From an uncultured Oscillospiraceae bacterium (GTDB lineage Bacteria; Bacillota; Clostridia; Oscillospirales; Oscillospiraceae), in NCBI GenBank assembly GCA_947626495.1, contig CANQSJ010000003.1:1-64000 (forward strand): DNA of 64,000 nucleotides, written 5' to 3'. The position numbers were made by a program, and so were the translations under genes. Positions 42,227 to 51,282 of this stretch are shown here, in pieces (positions within the stretch are counted from its first letter, which is position 1; the number at the start of each line of letters is the position of its first letter). The notes beneath the pieces are model-generated. The model made no database searches. It worked only from the letters and a program-made list of their open reading frames with translations, and was not told the DNA's origin.

Positions 42227-42256
42227 ATTATACCCCCGCCGGGGGAGAGAAGACAA
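42227..42256 (-). promoter_or_regulatory. Promoter of the MATE gene
   Basis: Minus strand TTGTCT (42251-42256), 18-bp spacer, TATAAT (42227-42232). Confidence 0.55.
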
Positions 42257-42282
42257 GTCCCGGGAAGGGGGATTCGGCAAAG

Positions 42283-42296
42283 TGCAATCGTTTGCA
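42283..42296. promoter_or_regulatory. LacI/cre-type operator, upstream site
   Basis: TGCAATCGTTTGCA fits TGCAAnCGnTTGCA, the general LacI/GalR-family operator shape, and on the other strand also the CcpA cre consensus. It lies 41 bases before the -35 of the cluster promoter. Confidence 0.6.
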
Positions 42297-42336
42297 TACC
42301 GATTTTAGTGTAAAATGCTAAAATGCAAAGCAGGTA

Positions 42337-42365
42337 TTGACAGTTTCGTTAAAAAGGTCTAATAT
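42337..42365 (+). promoter_or_regulatory. Promoter of the Liv-type catabolic cluster
   Basis: TTGACA (42337-42342), 17-bp spacer, TAATAT (42360-42365). The leader to the first gene is about 200 bases and notably AT-rich, holding operator-like sites but no ORF I can support. Confidence 0.8.
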
Positions 42366-42462
42366 TGTTCTATCAAATTGGTGATTTTATGAGAAAAATA
42401 ACCGCCGGATCGCAGGCTTCGCCCTCGAAAAGAAGCGTTTATGCAAAAGCCTTGCACTGAAA

Positions 42463-42485
42463 TGAAAACGATTGCAACGTTGCAA
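42463..42485. promoter_or_regulatory. LacI/cre-type operator, downstream site, plus adjoining palindrome
   Basis: TGAAAACGATTGCA (42463-42476) matches the cre/LacI shape TGnAAnCGnTTnCA; a perfect 14-base palindrome TTGCAACGTTGCAA (42472-42485) overlaps its end. Its centre is 180 bp from that of the upstream site, with the promoter between them. Confidence 0.6.
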
Positions 42486-42574
42486 AACCCGCTCCGGCAG
42501 CCCCTTTCGGATACATCGCCGCCCCCGCGGCGTGTAGAAATACTTCAAAAACAAAATGAAAAGGAGAATTAGCC

Positions 42575-43846
42575 ATGAAAAAACTCATTGCGCTGCTGAT
42601 CGCTCTGGTCATGGTGTTCAGCCTGGCCGCCTGCGGTTCCTCCGGCAGCTCTGAGCCCACCGCCGAGACCGAGCCCGAGCAGGAGCAGGCCCCCGCCGAA
42701 GAGAGCGGCGAGACCGAAGAGCCCGCTGAGCCCGCGGAAGAGAGCGGCGAAACCGAAGAGCCCGCCGAGCCCGCGGAAGAGGGCGGCGAGATCCTGATCG
42801 GCTGCCTGCAGGACATCACCGGCGCCACCTCCACCCTGGGCTCCTCCGTCCAGGCCGGCGCCCAGGCCGCTGTGGATGAGATCAACGCCAACGGCGGCAT
42901 CGGCGGCAAGACCCTGGTCATGAAGACCTACGACACCAAGGGCGACGTGACCGAGGCTGTCAACGCCTTCATCACCGCCGTCACCGTGGACCAGGTGGCG
43001 CTGATCGTCGGACCTCCCGTGGCCAACATCGCCAACGCCATCAAGGAGACCGCCGAGGGCTATGACGTGCCCGTCATGGGCTTCGCTCTGGACCCCACCT
43101 GCCAGATCAAGGAAGACGGCACCGCCTATAAGAACATGTTCTGCTTCCAGCCCAGCGCCACGGCCCAGGGCACCATCATGGCGGCCTACGCCCTGCAGAA
43201 CGGTCTGAAGACCTTCGGCATCCTGTACAACCAGGAGAACTCTTACTCCGTGTCCCTGCTGGCCCCCTTCACCGACCGGCTGGCCGAGGATAACATCACC
43301 ATCGACGAGAAGCTGATCGTGCCCTACGGCGCGGCCGACACCGACTACAAGACCCTGCTGCAGCCCATCGTCTCCGCCGGCGTGGACGCCATTTACTGCC
43401 CCAACTACACCCAGCAGCTGGTGGCCATCGAGCAGGCCGCGGCCGACCTGGGCTACCAGGGCAAGATCATCACCGGCCTGGACGGCGCCCCCAACTTCAA
43501 TGAGCTGTACGGCGCTGACTGCTCCAACGTGTACTACATCAACAACATCAACACCGACGATCCCGACACCGCCGAGATGGCCGCTGCCGTGGAGGGCCAG
43601 GTGAGCGCCGTCAACAAGTACTTCCTGGGCTATGATGTTGTCATGATCGCCAAGCAGTGCATCGAGACCGCCGGTCTGGACGACCCCGCGGCGCTGCGGG
43701 ACGCCATCGCCAATGTCTCCGGCTTTGAGGGCCTGACCGGCACCATCACCATGGATCCGGCCACCCACATGCCCGGCAACATGGCCATGTTCATGTACAC
43801 CTACGACAACCAGACGCCCGTGATGCTGGGCGAGTTCGCCGGCTGA
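42575..43846 (+). CDS. ABC transporter substrate-binding lipoprotein (LivJ/LivK family)
   Basis: 423 aa. Lipobox LAACGS (Cys near 20), an acidic linker with two exact 13-residue repeats (EESGETEEPAEPA), then a type I periplasmic-binding fold: ILIGCLQDITGATSTLGSSV, AAVDEINANGGIGGK, IVGPPVANIANAI, VPVMGF. The family is named for branched-chain amino acids but also includes binders of aromatic acids, amides and other solutes. The genes that follow suggest a catabolic substrate. AAAAGGAG precedes the ATG. Confidence 0.93.
   Translation: MKKLIALLIALVMVFSLAACGSSGSSEPTAETEPEQEQAPAEESGETEEPAEPAEESGETEEPAEPAEEGGEILIGCLQDITGATSTLGSSVQAGAQAAVDEINANGGIGGKTLVMKTYDTKGDVTEAVNAFITAVTVDQVALIVGPPVANIANAIKETAEGYDVPVMGFALDPTCQIKEDGTAYKNMFCFQPSATAQGTIMAAYALQNGLKTFGILYNQENSYSVSLLAPFTDRLAEDNITIDEKLIVPYGAADTDYKTLLQPIVSAGVDAIYCPNYTQQLVAIEQAAADLGYQGKIITGLDGAPNFNELYGADCSNVYYINNINTDDPDTAEMAAAVEGQVSAVNKYFLGYDVVMIAKQCIETAGLDDPAALRDAIANVSGFEGLTGTITMDPATHMPGNMAMFMYTYDNQTPVMLGEFAG
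42698..42775 (+). repeat. Two tandem 39-bp repeats in the binding-protein linker
   Basis: Units 42698-42736 and 42737-42775 differ at only a few bases and encode EESGETEEPAEPA twice. A third partial unit begins EEGGE. They form the flexible acidic tether between lipid anchor and binding domain. Confidence 0.9.
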
Positions 43847-43895
43847 TGACCGGCACGGGGATGCGTCCCCATCGGTAAAAACACACCTGGCAAGG

Positions 43896-43927
43896 CCCCC
43901 GGCCCCCCTTCCGGGGCCGGGGGTTTT
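43896..43927 (+). terminator. Terminator/attenuator between binding protein and permease genes
   Basis: 11-bp stem CCCCCGGCCCC/GGGGCCGGGGG with a 6-base loop and TTTTG. Partial read-through would give more binding protein than permease, as in many ABC operons. Confidence 0.85.
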
Positions 43928-43958
43928 GTGCCGCAACAGCAAAGAATGGAGGCCAGTG

Positions 43959-44831
43959 ATGTCGCTGCAAATCCTGATCAACGGCATAGCGACGGGCTCG
44001 ATCTACGCGCTGATCGCCACGGGCTTTGCCCTGATCTTCAACGTTCTGAAGTTTTCCAACTTCTCTCACGGTGCAACCATGACCGCCAGCGCCTTCGTGG
44101 CGTACTTTCTTCTGGAGGGAAGGGGACTGGGCCTGGTGCCCACGCTCCTCGTCGCCGCCGCGGCCGGGGCGCTGATCGCCCTGGTGGGCGAGTTCGTGGG
44201 GTTCCGCCGCATCCTGCTCAACCACTCCAGCGCCACTTATTTCTTCGTGTCCTCCATCACCCTGGGCACGCTGTATGAGGGCCTGGTGACCATCAAGGCG
44301 GGGTCCAACTTCTTCAACTTCCCCCGCTTCTTCTCCACCCCCACCATCAACATCGGCCAGCAGGTCATCTCCACCAGCGATGTGGTGATGTTCTGCATCA
44401 GTATGGTGGCGCTGCTGATATTGGCCTTCATCATCCAGAAGACCCGTCTGGGCCGGGCGCTGCGGGCCATCTCCTTCGACCGGGATACCGCCCAGCTGAT
44501 GGGCATCAACTCCACCCGGATCATCCAGCTCACCTTCGTCATCTCCGGCGTGCTGGCCGGCATCGCGGGCGTGTTCCTGGGGATCAAATACACCCTGTAT
44601 CCCACCCTGGGCAGCCTGGTGGTGAAGGGCTTCATCGCCTCCGTCATCGGCGGCCTGGGCAGTCTGACCGGCGCGGTCATCGGCGCGGTGCTGCTGGGCG
44701 TGGTGGAGACGATCCTGCTGAGCCTGCTGGGCTCCGGCTATTCCACCATCGCCACGTTCGGCATCATGCTGGTGTTCCTGCTGTTCCGTCCCCAGGGCAT
44801 TGCCGGCAGCAACGTGCAGGAAAAAGCGTAA
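43959..44831 (+). CDS. Branched-chain amino acid-type ABC permease, LivH family
   Basis: 290 aa, about eight membrane helices. LQILINGIATGSIYALIATG and FALIFNVLKFSNFSHGA at the start are the family signature; the cytoplasmic loop RLGRALRAISFDRDTAQLMG contains the LivH motif. ATG 43959 has GGAGG six bases upstream. It pairs with the LivM gene, which starts 12 bases later. Confidence 0.93.
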   Translation: MSLQILINGIATGSIYALIATGFALIFNVLKFSNFSHGATMTASAFVAYFLLEGRGLGLVPTLLVAAAAGALIALVGEFVGFRRILLNHSSATYFFVSSITLGTLYEGLVTIKAGSNFFNFPRFFSTPTINIGQQVISTSDVVMFCISMVALLILAFIIQKTRLGRALRAISFDRDTAQLMGINSTRIIQLTFVISGVLAGIAGVFLGIKYTLYPTLGSLVVKGFIASVIGGLGSLTGAVIGAVLLGVVETILLSLLGSGYSTIATFGIMLVFLLFRPQGIAGSNVQEKA

Positions 44832-44843
44832 GGAGGTGCGAGG

Positions 44844-45728
44844 ATGTCTGCTCTTATTTCCAACGTTCTGACACAGGTATTCATCACCCTCATCGCCGTG
44901 GCGGGCGTGTATGTGCTCACCGGCCTGACCGGCATGTTCAGTCTGGGCCAGGCGGCCTTCATGGCCATCGGCGCCTACGCCTCCGGCCTGCTCGTCATCC
45001 GGGCCCACCTGCCCATCCCGCTGGCCATGCTGCTGGCGGTGCTGCTGGCCACGGTGGTGGGCTATCTCATCGGCTATCCCGTGGTGCGGCTGCGGCGTGA
45101 CTACATATCGCTGGTGACGCTGGGCTTCGGCGAGGCCATCGCGGCGCTGCTCAACCGCATGACCACCCTCACCGGCGGCGCCTCCGGTCTGACCGGCATC
45201 CCCCGCACCGTGGGTCTGGGCATCACGGCGGTGTCCGCGGTGATCGCCATCGCCCTGGTGGCGTCCTTCAAGACCAGCAAATACGGCCGGCAGTGCATCG
45301 CCCTGCGGGGCGACCCCCTGGCCGCCCAGGCCATGGGCATCAACGTCACCCGGGTGAAGATGATCGCCTTCCTGCTCAGCGTGGCCCTGACGGCCTACTC
45401 CGGGTGCCTGTACGCCTTTTATATGTCCTACGTGGACCCCAGCGGCTTCGGCTGGAAGAAGAGCGCGGACTGGGTCATCATGGTGTTCTTCGGCGGCGTC
45501 AACAGCCTGACCGGCTCCACCATCGGCGCCTTCGTGCTCAGCGGCCTGCCCCAGGTGCTGCGCAGTCTGCAGAATTACCGCTACGTCATCTACGCCGTGC
45601 TGGTGCTCATCATCCTGAACTTCAAGCCCTCCGGCCTGCTGGGCGAGTGGGAGCTCACTCCCCGGAACGTGAAGCGGCTGTTCGCGGGAAAGAAAAAACC
45701 CGCCGGCGAGAACAAGGAGGAGGTGTGA
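44844..45728 (+). CDS. Branched-chain amino acid-type ABC permease, LivM family
   Basis: 294 aa, about nine helices. VYVLTGLTGMFSLGQAAFMA, RLRRDYISLVTLGFGEAIA and ALRGDPLAAQAMGINVTRVK are typical of LivM; FGGVNSLTGSTIGAFVL forms the late signature. A strong AAGGAGGTG precedes the start. Confidence 0.94.
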   Translation: MSALISNVLTQVFITLIAVAGVYVLTGLTGMFSLGQAAFMAIGAYASGLLVIRAHLPIPLAMLLAVLLATVVGYLIGYPVVRLRRDYISLVTLGFGEAIAALLNRMTTLTGGASGLTGIPRTVGLGITAVSAVIAIALVASFKTSKYGRQCIALRGDPLAAQAMGINVTRVKMIAFLLSVALTAYSGCLYAFYMSYVDPSGFGWKKSADWVIMVFFGGVNSLTGSTIGAFVLSGLPQVLRSLQNYRYVIYAVLVLIILNFKPSGLLGEWELTPRNVKRLFAGKKKPAGENKEEV

Positions 45729-45731
45729 GCC

Positions 45732-46492
<761 letters not shown>

Positions 46493-46496
<4 letters not shown>

Positions 46497-47206
46497 GCAT
46501 GGAGACTATTCTGAAAGTGACCGGCCTGTCGGTGAGCTACGGCCATGTGGAGGCACTGCGCAACGTGGACGTGAGCGTCCGCAAGGGACAGATCGTGTCC
46601 ATCATCGGCGCCAACGGCGCCGGCAAGACCACCCTTCTGCGCACCATCTCCGGCATGGTCAAGCCCCTGTCCGGGACCATCGAATTCGAGGGCAAGCCCC
46701 TGCCCAAAAAGCCCCACAAGATCGTGGCCGAGGGCGTCATCCACGTGCCCGAGGGGCGCAAATGCTTCTCCGGCCTGACCATCCGGGACAATCTGCTCAC
46801 CGGCGGATACGTGTTCAAGGGCAAGGACCTGAACGAGGATCTGCAGGAGCAGTACAAGCTCTTCCCCATCCTGGAGCAGCGGAAAAACCAGTTTGCCGGT
46901 ACCCTGTCCGGCGGCGAGCAGCAGATGCTGGCGGTGGCCCGGGGACTGATGGGCCGGCCCAAGATCCTGCTGCTGGACGAGCCCTCCATGGGCCTGGCCC
47001 CCATCATCGTCAACCAGATCTACGATCTGATCCGGCAGATCCGGGACCGGGGCATCACGGTGCTGCTGGTGGAGCAGAATGCCCGCAAGGCGCTGGGCAT
47101 CTGCGATTACGCCTACGTGCTGGAGAACGGACGGATCAATCTGCAGGGCACCGGCGCGGAGCTGCTGGGCTCCGACGAGGTGCGCAAGGCCTATCTGGCC
47201 GGGTGA
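46493..47206 (+). CDS. ABC ATP-binding protein, LivF family
   Basis: 237 aa. Walker A GANGAGKT, VIHVPEGRKCFSGLTIRDNL (the LivF-specific loop), signature LSGGEQQML, Walker B LLLDEPSMGLAP, switch LVEQNAR. ATG 46493 overlaps the LivG stop as ATGA; ATG 46499 two codons later is an alternative. It completes the importer. Confidence 0.94.
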
Positions 47207-47210
47207 GAAT

Positions 47211-47573
47211 ATGAGCTTTACACCGGATTTTCAGCTTGTCCATTTGGGCGTCAACTGCGCCGGCGAGGCGGAGGCCTCCGCCTGCGCGGGCCGGTTCGCG
47301 GCGCTGTTCGCCATCCCCCGCAACCCCGCCAAGGAGGGCGCCGGCTCCTGCTATTCCGGCACCCAGATCGAGTGGATGAAGGGTCCCGGCCCCGGGACCC
47401 ACGGGCATCTGGCCCTGTCCACCGCCGATCTGCCCGGAGCCAGGGCGTGGCTGGAGGAGCGGGGCGTGGCGTTCGACGACGCCTCCGCCAAATACTTCCC
47501 CGACGGGCGGATGATGGTCATCTATCTGCGGGAGCAGTTCGGCGGCTTCGCCGTCCACCTGCTCCAGCGGTAA
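47211..47573 (+). CDS. Stand-alone VOC-like protein resembling the C-terminal domain of KDPG/KHG aldolases
   Basis: 120 aa. One glyoxalase/VOC-type unit: LVHLGVNCAGEAEASACAGR at the start, GTQIEWMKGPGPGTHGHLAL in the middle, YLREQFGGFAVHLLQ at the end. In several Clostridia the 2-keto-3-deoxy-6-phosphogluconate aldolase carries just such a domain of about 110 residues behind its TIM barrel, with a similar GGFAVHLLQ ending (from memory, no search done). Here it is separate and no aldolase barrel is in the window. Sitting between an importer and an EDD-type dehydratase, it points to 2-keto-3-deoxy acid chemistry. A hairpin at 47587-47623 follows. Confidence 0.65.
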   Translation: MSFTPDFQLVHLGVNCAGEAEASACAGRFAALFAIPRNPAKEGAGSCYSGTQIEWMKGPGPGTHGHLALSTADLPGARAWLEERGVAFDDASAKYFPDGRMMVIYLREQFGGFAVHLLQR

Positions 47574-47663
47574 CAGGATTTGCAGCCCGGCGGCTCTTTG
47601 CGCACCCGCGAAGAGCCCGCCGGAACGAGAGCCGCTTTGCGGCTGTGATAGGGAGGAATCGAC

Positions 47664-49340
47664 ATGAACGGTGAAAAGATACGGGTCTGGAACGAGGAGT
47701 CTCTGGACCACCGCAACGCGCTGCTGTACGCCATGGGCGTGAGCCAGGAGGACGCCAAGCGCCCCATCATCGGTCTGGTGAACGGCTGGAACGAGATGAA
47801 CCCGGGCCATTTCCCCTTTGACAAGACCGTCATCGGGGAGATGAAGGAGGAGATCTACGCCGCGGGCGGCCTGGCGGTGGAGCTGCCGGTGACCGGCGTG
47901 TGCGACGGCATGTGCTCCAACACCCCCGGCGACCGCTATACCCTGCCCGCCCGGGACCTGGTGTCCGGCGAGGTGGAGACCGTGGCGGAGCTGAACGGCC
48001 TGGAGGGCATGATCATCATGGCCACCTGCGACAAGGTGGTGCCGGGCATGATCATGGGCGCGCTGCGGGTGAATATCCCCACCGTCATGTTCACCGGCGG
48101 ATACATGGCCGCCGGCCGGTACAAGGGCCACATGCTGACCCTGACCCACACCAAGCAGGCCTACGCCGCCTACGTGGCCGGGGACATCTCCCGGGAGGAG
48201 TACAAGGCCGTGGTGTGCAACGCCTGTCCCACCCCCGGCGCCTGCCCCTTCATGGGCACCGCCAACACCATGAGCTCCATGGCGGAGATCCTGGGGCTGA
48301 GCCCCCACGGCAACGCCAGCTGCCGCAGCCAGAGCGAGAAGTGGCACGCCCTGGCTCGGGAGGCCGCCCGGGGCGTCATGCGCGCCTGGGAGCAGGACGT
48401 CCGCCCTCGGGACATCATCGACCAGACCAGCTTTGAGAACGTGGTCCGCTATATGATGGCCACCGGCGGCAGCACCAACAGCGTGCTGCACATCCCCGCC
48501 CTGGCCCGGCAGATCGGCTGCGACATCACCCCGGAGACCTTCGACCGCATCAGCCGGGAGGTGCCCGTCATCAGCACCATCTATCCAAACCACCCCACCT
48601 ATACCATGGAGGAGTTCGACGCCGCCGGCGGGCTGGGCGCGGTGGTGAAGGAGCTGGCCGCCGCCGGGAAGATCGACGTGTCCGCCAAGGGCGTGTTCGG
48701 CACCATCGGCGACAAGGCCGCCCTGGCGGAGAACAAGAACCCCCAGGTGATCCACCCGGTCAGCGACCCCATCCACGAGCAGGGCGGTCTGGCGGTGCTG
48801 CACGGCAACATCGGCACCGACAGCGCCATCGTCAAGTTCAGCGCCGTGGACCCGGCCGCCTGGAAGTTCAGCGGCCCGGCCAAGTGCTACGACAGCCAGG
48901 ACGACGCCTGGCACGCCATCCTGGAGGACAAGATCGTGGCCGGCGACGTGGTCGTCATCCGCTACGAGGGGCCCAAGGGCAGCCCCGGCATGCCCCACAT
49001 GGAGACCTTCATGGCCGCCGTGCTGGGCAAGGGTCTGGGCGCGCAGCTGGCGCTGGTGTCCGACGGCCGCTTCAGCGGCGCCACCGGCGGTCTGGCCATC
49101 GGCCACGTGAGCCCCGAGGCATACGAGGGCGGGCCCCTGGCCCTGCTCCGGGACGGGGATATGATCCACATCGACATCCGGGAGCGGACCCTCACCGCCG
49201 ACGTGAGCGAGGAGGAGTTCGCCCGGCGCCGGGCGGCGTGGAAGCCGGTGCGCAAGCCGGCCACCGGCTGGCTGCAGCTTTACCGCAAGCACTGCACCTC
49301 CGCCCACCGGGGCGCCACCGTCTACTGGGACAACGACTGA
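47664..49340 (+). CDS. IlvD/EDD family dehydratase (probably a sugar-acid-type dehydratase)
   Basis: 558 aa. Iron-sulfur dehydratase: [12 protein letters not shown] near residue 43, [16 protein letters not shown] with Cys122, and [16 protein letters not shown] with Cys188 and Cys194; later [18 protein letters not shown]. Family members remove water from dihydroxyacids: dihydroxyacid dehydratase in valine synthesis, or 6-phosphogluconate and aldonate dehydratases. No ilv gene is near, whereas sugar-oxidising enzymes and a KDPG-aldolase-like domain are, so an aldonate-like substrate is the better guess. AGGGAGG precedes the ATG. Confidence 0.88.
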   Translation: MNGEKIRVWNEESLDHRNALLYAMGVSQEDAKRPIIGLVNGWNEMNPGHFPFDKTVIGEMKEEIYAAGGLAVELPVTGVCDGMCSNTPGDRYTLPARDLVSGEVETVAELNGLEGMIIMATCDKVVPGMIMGALRVNIPTVMFTGGYMAAGRYKGHMLTLTHTKQAYAAYVAGDISREEYKAVVCNACPTPGACPFMGTANTMSSMAEILGLSPHGNASCRSQSEKWHALAREAARGVMRAWEQDVRPRDIIDQTSFENVVRYMMATGGSTNSVLHIPALARQIGCDITPETFDRISREVPVISTIYPNHPTYTMEEFDAAGGLGAVVKELAAAGKIDVSAKGVFGTIGDKAALAENKNPQVIHPVSDPIHEQGGLAVLHGNIGTDSAIVKFSAVDPAAWKFSGPAKCYDSQDDAWHAILEDKIVAGDVVVIRYEGPKGSPGMPHMETFMAAVLGKGLGAQLALVSDGRFSGATGGLAIGHVSPEAYEGGPLALLRDGDMIHIDIRERTLTADVSEEEFARRRAAWKPVRKPATGWLQLYRKHCTSAHRGATVYWDND

Positions 49341-49375
49341 GAGCGCCGGCGCAGACCGGACCGGAAGGAGCCTCA

Positions 49376-50392
49376 ATGGCAAGCATGAAAGAAGTGGCGG
49401 AGGCCGCCGGCGTATCCGTCAGCACCGTATCCCGGGTCCTGAACGGCAAGAGCTACGTCAACAGCGAAACCCGCCGGCGGGTGCTGGAGGTGGTGGAGCA
49501 GACCAAATTCCACCCCAACGTCCTGGCCAAGAGCCTCAAGCAGGGCCGCAGTCATACCATCTGTCTGCTGGTGCCCTCCATTGAGAACCAGATCTTCGCC
49601 CACATCACCCGGGGGCTGGAGGACACCGCCCGCAAGAGCGGCTTCGCGGTGGTGCTGTGCAACACCGACGAGGACGCCATGGTGGAGCGGGCCTACATCG
49701 AGAAGATGAAAACCTACTGGATCGAGGGCTTTGCTATCTGCCCTGCCGCCGCCGGCAACGGGGAGTATATCCGCTCCCTGCGGGCCGACGGGTTTCCCGC
49801 CGCCCTGGTGTGCCGGTATGATGAGCCGGACGTGGGGGCCATGGACATCATCTCCGTGGACAACTACCAGGCCGCCTACGACGCCATGAAATACCTGATC
49901 CGCACCGGCCACCGGCGCATCGCTCTGGCCGCCGGACGGGAGGATCTGTTCCTCTACCGGGAGCGGTACCGGGGCTACCGGGCCGCCCTGGCGGACGGGG
50001 GCATCCCCTACGACGACGAGCTGGTCATGCGGGAGACCAGCGGCACCGACAGCTTTTACCAGGCCACCCGCCAGGTGATGGCCCTGCCGGAGCCGCCGGA
50101 CGCCATCTTTGCCACCAGCGACCCCAAGGCCTTCGTGGTGATGCACGCGCTGCACGATCTGGGCAAGCGCATCCCGGAGGACGTATCCCTGCTGGGGTTC
50201 GACAACGTGGCCCTGTCGTCCAACATGGAGCCGCCCCTGTCCACCGTGGGCCAGCCCCTGTATGAGATGGGCTGCGCCGCGGCCAAGATGCTCCTGCAGC
50301 AGATCGACTATAAGAACAAAAACGGAGTGCTGCCCCCGCCCGTCCACCATGTGATGGGGGTGGATCTGATCATCCGGCGCTCCACCGACTGA
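49376..50392 (+). CDS. LacI family transcriptional regulator
   Basis: 338 aa. HTH at residues 3-25 (MKEVAEAAGVSVSTVSRVLN) followed by the hinge and a periplasmic-binding-like effector domain (RGLEDTARKSGFAVVLCNTD, TGHRRIALAAG, LLGFDNVALSS). The HTH recognition helix is the common LacI type that reads TGnnAnCGnTnnCA-shaped operators, and two such sites flank the promoter of this cluster at 42283 and 42463. It most likely represses the cluster until an effector derived from the imported substrate appears. Encoded in the middle of the catabolic genes after AAGGAG. Confidence 0.93.
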   Translation: MASMKEVAEAAGVSVSTVSRVLNGKSYVNSETRRRVLEVVEQTKFHPNVLAKSLKQGRSHTICLLVPSIENQIFAHITRGLEDTARKSGFAVVLCNTDEDAMVERAYIEKMKTYWIEGFAICPAAAGNGEYIRSLRADGFPAALVCRYDEPDVGAMDIISVDNYQAAYDAMKYLIRTGHRRIALAAGREDLFLYRERYRGYRAALADGGIPYDDELVMRETSGTDSFYQATRQVMALPEPPDAIFATSDPKAFVVMHALHDLGKRIPEDVSLLGFDNVALSSNMEPPLSTVGQPLYEMGCAAAKMLLQQIDYKNKNGVLPPPVHHVMGVDLIIRRSTD

Positions 50393-50424
50393 GACCGCGG
50401 CCGGCCGCGGGAAAGGAGGGTCCC

Positions 50425-51282
50425 TTGAATCCTCTCGGCATCAATCTCAACAACTGGTATCCCTCTCTGGGGCCTGAGTGTCTCGGCCTGCCGGAGCGGA
50501 TTGCCGCCATGGGCTTTGACGCGGCGGAGCTGCCCATGACCGAGCCGGTGATGCCGGACGGCCTGGGGGAGGAGATCCGCGCCAGCGGCCTGGCCGTGAG
50601 TCTGTGCGCGGCGATGGGCCCGGGGCGGGATCTGTCCAACCCGGACGAGTCCGTCCGCCGGAGCACCATGGAGTATCTCACCGCCTGCCTTCGCACCGGC
50701 GCGTCGGTGGGCGCCAGCGTGCTGTGCGGCCCCCTCTATACCGGCGGCGGCAAGCGCCACTGGCTGGACGCGGAGGAGAAGGCCCGGGAGTGGGAGCGGG
50801 CGGTGACCGGCGTGCGGGAGCTGGCCCGCCGGGCCCGGGACTACGGGGTGGCCCTGGCGCTGGAGCCTTTGAACCGCTACCGCACCAGCGTGGCCAACAC
50901 CGCCGGACAGATCTTACAGATGGTGGAGGATATCGGCGAGGACAACGTGGGCCTGCATTTCGATACCTACCACGCCTGTCTGGAGGAGCGGGACCTGCTC
51001 CCGGCGCTGGAGAGCGCCCTGCGCAGCGGGCGGGTGAACCACTTCCATGCCTGCGCCAACAACCGGGGCGCCCCCGGCCAGGGCATCGTGCCCTGGGACG
51101 AGGTGATGGACCTGCTGGTCCGGTACGGCTACGCCGGGCACATCACCATGGAGACCTTCGCCCTGGGCGGGCTGGACAGCAGCTGGGTACAGGTGCTGGA
51201 GCCGCCCGACGAGCTGGCGATGACGGGGCTGCGGTATCTGCGGGGCTACTTTGCCCGCCGGGCCGGAAAGGAGAGCACATGA
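50425..51282 (+). CDS. Sugar phosphate isomerase/epimerase family TIM-barrel protein
   Basis: 285 aa. Xylose-isomerase-like barrel of the tagatose/psicose 3-epimerase, IolE and hydroxypyruvate isomerase group: GINLNNWYP at the start, ALEPLNRYRTSVANTAGQIL with a metal-binding Glu, GLHFDTYHACLEE with Asp and His, and HITMETFALGG at the end with the last Glu. It likely inverts or isomerises a polyhydroxy ketone. The start is TTG 50425 after AAAGGAGGG; no better start gives the conserved N-terminus. Overlaps the dehydrogenase gene by 4 bases. Confidence 0.85.
   Translation: MNPLGINLNNWYPSLGPECLGLPERIAAMGFDAAELPMTEPVMPDGLGEEIRASGLAVSLCAAMGPGRDLSNPDESVRRSTMEYLTACLRTGASVGASVLCGPLYTGGGKRHWLDAEEKAREWERAVTGVRELARRARDYGVALALEPLNRYRTSVANTAGQILQMVEDIGEDNVGLHFDTYHACLEERDLLPALESALRSGRVNHFHACANNRGAPGQGIVPWDEVMDLLVRYGYAGHITMETFALGGLDSSWVQVLEPPDELAMTGLRYLRGYFARRAGKEST

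Noticed and set aside
42366-42574. A small leader ORF or riboswitch in the 5' region of the Liv-type cluster
   Set aside because: The AT-rich leader has no ATG with a ribosome site giving a credible peptide and no recognisable riboswitch core; operator-like sites explain it better.
47664-49340. Loss of the first iron-sulfur cysteine in the IlvD-family protein (PGH where some members have PCN)
   Set aside because: Other short IlvD-type proteins I know also read PGH there and keep cysteines in the CDK and CP-C loops, as this one does, so it is a subclass feature, not a defect.
47664-49340. Calling the dehydratase ilvD of valine/isoleucine synthesis
   Set aside because: No ilvBN, ilvC or leu genes are near, and the operon holds sugar-type enzymes. 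The family is certain, the pathway is not.
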